Shown: positions 61,190 through 64,000 of the stretch, piece by piece
Numbering within the stretch: position 1 is the first letter of the stretch
Layout: each line of letters starts with the position of its first letter
From: Roseiarcus sp963781895
GTDB taxonomy: Bacteria; Pseudomonadota; Alphaproteobacteria; Rhizobiales; Beijerinckiaceae
Direction: 5' to 3'
Assembly (NCBI GenBank): GCA_963781895.1
Contig: CAWAIM010000046.1
Location: 42,664 to 106,663, forward strand
DNA: 64,000 bases
Program-made: the position numbers and the translations under genes
The notes under the pieces: model-generated
Database searches by the model: none
Told to the model about the DNA's origin: nothing
Seen by the model: only the letters and a program-made list of their open reading frames with translations

Positions 61190-62881
61190 GCCGGCCGCCT
61201 CACGAACGGCGCGCCTCGCCAGCGTCGCGTCTCGGATCGCGCTCAGGGTCGTGGCGGGAGTGATCGCTTCCGGGTCGATCTTCACATGCACGATCGAGGG
61301 CTAGGCCGGAGGCCAGCGCGCGCTCGAACGCGGGCAGGAATTCCGCCGTTTCCTCGAGGTCTCGCCGTGGCCGCCGAAGGCGCGCGCATAGCCGCGAAAT
61401 CGGGATTGCGCAATCGCGCGGCGACCACCCGGCCGGGAAAGTCGCGCTCCTGGTGCATGCGGATCGTGCCTACATTGCATTGTCGATCAGCACGACGACG
61501 ATCGGGAGCCCGTATTGCACGGCGGTGGCGAATTCCGCCGCTTCATGAGGAAGTCGCCGTCGCTGGGGAAGCAGACGATCGGCGCTTCGGGAATACGTGC
61601 GCCGCGCCGATCGCGGCCGGCAGGCCGTAGCCCATCGAGCCGGAGGTCGGCCCGAGCTGCTGTTCGACCTGGCGGAAGCGCAGGAAGCGGCCGACCCAGA
61701 TGGTGAAATTTTGCCGGCCGCGGTGGTGAAGATCGCGTCCGGGACGCGCCGACGGATCGAAAACATGACCTCACTTACCTGCACGCGGCCCGGGTTGACC
61801 GGCGCGCCTGCTCGCTCCAGGCGAGAAAACCGCGGCGCGGCGCCGTCGGGTTTCGGCGACCACGGGATCGTCGACGGCGGCTCAACGCCTTCGAGGGCGG
61901 CGCAGAATTCCGGCGAGGTCGCGATGATCCCGAGGGCCGGAGGAGTTGCGGCCGATCTCATGCGCGTCGGCGTGAACATGAACGAGACGCTGACGCGGGG
62001 TCGGAATGTCGAACAACGTGTAGCCCTGGGCGGCCGCCTCCGACATGCGCCCGCCGACGAGCATGACGACGTCGGCCGTCTCGACGCGCGCTCTCAGCTT
62101 TGGGTTGGCCGACAGTCCGATTTCGCCGGCGAAATTCTCGTGCTCTCCGTCGAAGGCGCTCGCGCGACGGAACGAGCCGACGACCGGCATGTCGAAGCGC
62201 TCGGCGAACCGGGCGAAGGCCGCGCTCGCGCGGTCGGTCCAGCCCGGGCCGCCGAGGATCGCGATCGGCCGCGCGGCGCTCCACAACATCTTCTGCAGCT
62301 CGGCCATCTGCGTGAGCCCCGGCCAGATCGGCGTCGCCCTGACGCGCTCGGCGTCGGCGACCGCGGCGGTCTCGACAAGCATGTCTTCGGGCAGCGCGAT
62401 GACCACTGGACCGGGCCGACCCTGCATGGCGATGTGGAACGCGCGCTGGACGACTCGGGAATCTGCGCCGCGGTCTCGACCTGCGGTCGCCCATTTGGCG
62501 ACGGAGCCAAAAAAGGCGCGGTAGTCCATTTCCTGGAAGGCCCCGCGTCCCATCATCGCCCGCTCGACCTGGCCGATGAACAGGATCATCGGGGCGGAAA
62601 TCGTGCTCGGCGATGTGGACGCCGTGCGCCGCATTGGTCGCGCCTGGACCGCGGGTGACGAAGCAGACGCCCGGCCGCCCGGTCAGGCGGCCCTCGGTCA
62701 ACGCCATCATCGCCGCCCCCGCCTCCTGACGGCAGACGGTGAGCGCGATCGCGAGTCGTGCATGGCGTCGAGCGCGGCCAGATCAGGATTCGCCGGGAAC
62801 GCAGTAGATCCGCTCGACGCCCTGAGCGACGAGCTGGTCGACGAGGATTCTGTCCGCCGGTGCGGGCGCCTTCTTGTGCAT
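61190..62881 (-). CDS. Thiamine diphosphate-dependent enzyme (acetolactate synthase-like), many frameshifts
   Basis: Large ThDP enzyme of the IlvB/IlvG type. The ATG at 62881 gives MHKKAPAPADRILVDQLVAQ and GVERIYCVPGES (active-site Glu downstream in the family). Collinear pieces follow: ALTEGRLTGRPGVCFVTRGP GATNAAHGVHIAEHD, PMILFIGQVERAMMGRGAFQ, FHIAMQGRPGPVVIALPEDM, RPIAILGGPGWTDRASAAF, DVVMLVGGRMSEAAAQGYTL, SMGYGLPA-like pieces, and PIVCFPSDGDFLM (GDG ThDP/Mg motif) with VHVKIDPEAITPATTLSAI near the end. About 560 residues, normal length. The product cannot be decided: acetolactate synthase, or a related decarboxylase. The 3' limit is approximate. Confidence 0.8.
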
Positions 62882-63099
62882 GTGGAGCTTGTTCCCGGAA
62901 AACAATGGACGAGGCGCGACCTTAGCTTCAGCCGTCGCGGCGGGCAATGTTCGAGGCGCCAATTTCCGTTCTGCTGGAGGCCAAGCGCCAACGAAGCGCG
63001 GCAATTGTCAAAAATCCCTCGGGATTTCAGCGGCCAGCGTCGTTTGGGCGCGCACGCACTCGCCTTGCGTCCGGCCCCCCTTCCGCCATTGTCTCCGCC

Positions 63100-64000
63100 A
63101 TGGCCGCCTCCGTCTGACGACCCGCCACCAAAAGCGTCGCTTCGCAAACGAAACGCGCACTCGCGCGAAATCTTCCGCCGCATGGTCAAATCCTATCTTT
63201 CGACCGGCGAACCGGTCGGATCGCGGCACCTGTCGCGCGTGCTGCCGATCTCGCTGTCGCCGGCCTCCGTGCGCAACGTGATGCAGGATCTGGAGGAACT
63301 CGGGCTCATCTACGCGACCGCACGCGAGCGCCGGCCGGCTGCCGACCCAGCAGGGACTTGCGCTTCTTCGTCGACGCGCTGCTGGAGCTCGGGCGACCTG
63401 GGGCGCGAGGAGCGGGCGCGGATCGACAGCCAGGTGCGGGCGGCCGCCGAGGGCGGGGGCTTCGAAGGGCGCGCTCGCCGAAGCGACCAGCCTGCTGTCC
63501 GACCTGACGCGCGGGGCGGGCGTGGTGCTGACGACCAAGACCGATCGCGCGGCTCAAGCACGTCGAGTTCGTGCGCCTGGAGCCGGACAAGGCGCTGGCC
63601 GTGCTGGTCGCCGAGGACGGCTCGATCGAGAACCGGGTCGATCGCCACGCCGGCTGGGCATGCCGGCGTCGGCGCTCTGCCGGAGGCGGGGGGCTTCCTG
63701 CCGAACGCAGGGCGTGCGAGGGCGGACATCTGTCGGAGGCGACGGCGGAGATCGAAGTCGGCGCGGCGGAGGGCGCGGCAGGAGCTCGACGAGATCGCGC
63801 GCCCGCCTGGTGGAGGCGGGCCTCGCCTCGTGGTCGGGCGGTCGCCGGGATCGCGCGATCAGCTGATCGTGCGCGGCCAGGCCAATCTGCTCGGCGACGT
63901 GCGCGCCGCTCGAGGACCTGGAGCGCATTCGGACGCTTGTTCGCGGACCTGGAGACCAAGACGGACGTCATCGACCTTCTGCATCGCGCCGAGACTGGCG
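63100..64000 (+). CDS. hrcA: Heat-inducible transcription repressor HrcA, many frameshifts, cut by window edge
   Basis: Repressor of class I heat-shock genes, binding CIRCE operators. From an ATG near 63100 (one base less gives MPPPSDDPPP), the protein reads SREIFRRMVKSYLSTGEPVG at about 63162, then SRHLSRVLPISLSPASVRNV and MQDLEELGLIY, the winged-helix DNA-binding domain. Later pieces in shifting frames are LRFFVDALLELG, ATSLLSDLTRGAGVVLTT, VEFVRLEPDKALAVLVAEDG and, near the end, RTLF-like ADLETKTDVIDLLHR. The gene runs off the window. No CIRCE element (TTAGCACTC-N9-GAGTGCTAA) is visible in the 220-bp divergent spacer. Confidence 0.82.

Noticed and set aside
63000..63100. CIRCE operator before hrcA
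   Set aside because: I looked for TTAGCACTC-N9-GAGTGCTAA and found no match in the divergent spacer, though the sequence there may contain errors.

Overview
The window is GC-rich chromosomal DNA of an alphaproteobacterium, most likely of the order Hyphomicrobiales. The main evidence is an intact ctrA with a divergent fliJ-like gene, a GcrA-family protein, the imuA-imuB-dnaE2 cassette behind an alphaproteobacterial GTTC-N7-GTTC SOS box, three-part pntAA-pntAB-pntB, and a ComF/GrxC/DUF1178/methyltransferase cluster. A family such as Methylocystaceae or Beijerinckiaceae would fit, but nothing here proves it. I found no rRNA, tRNA, CRISPR array or intact transposase.

Layout. 1-12.4 kb is housekeeping: threonine aldolase (cut by the window edge), glutamate synthase gltB and gltD, ctrA and fliJ, and the proton-translocating transhydrogenase. 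12.4-16.6 kb is a gene-poor accessory islet. It holds a duplicated 90-bp terminator-bearing repeat, remnants of what look like insertion-sequence ends, two genes for exported proteins, an orphan signal-peptide ORF and a decayed FkbM methyltransferase. 16.6-27 kb carries small-metabolism and stress genes: glutathione transferase, MATE exporter, nucleoside hydrolase, D-lyxose isomerase-like cupin, pyrophosphatase, GNAT, DUF3108, adenosine deaminase, Dps, DUF1178, glutaredoxin, ComF and a methyltransferase. 27-28.7 kb has two convergent toxin-antitoxin modules. 28.9-35.4 kb is the SOS mutasome, interrupted by palindromic repeats and a DUF559 gene. 35.5-41.4 kb has a TPC-type P1B ATPase fused to hemerythrin, bracketed by two DUF4239-like membrane proteins. 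41.4-53 kb is accessory: secreted proteins, a large alpha/beta hydrolase, a glycosyltransferase, the GcrA-like protein, a tandem pair of HEPN-like genes and a cyclase-hydrolase fusion. 53.3-59.2 kb holds a Tat-exported phosphoesterase, aroC, a DsbA-fold isomerase, PsiE and a cytosine-deaminase-like amidohydrolase. 59.3-64 kb holds recognisable but heavily frame-disrupted DUF1186/SEC-C, TauE/SafE, ThDP-enzyme and hrcA genes.

How the genes work together. GltB and GltD form NADPH-GOGAT, and PntAA/AB/B can supply the NADPH it uses. ImuA, ImuB and DnaE2 act together in damage-induced mutagenic synthesis. Nucleoside hydrolase, adenosine deaminase and the amidohydrolase suggest nucleoside and base salvage, although they are not one operon.

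Quality caution. At least fifteen conserved genes are broken by one or a few single-base indels, including essential-type genes. The density rises steeply after 59.3 kb. I read most of these as sequencing or assembly errors, not real pseudogenes. Coordinates of such genes span the whole reconstructed gene.
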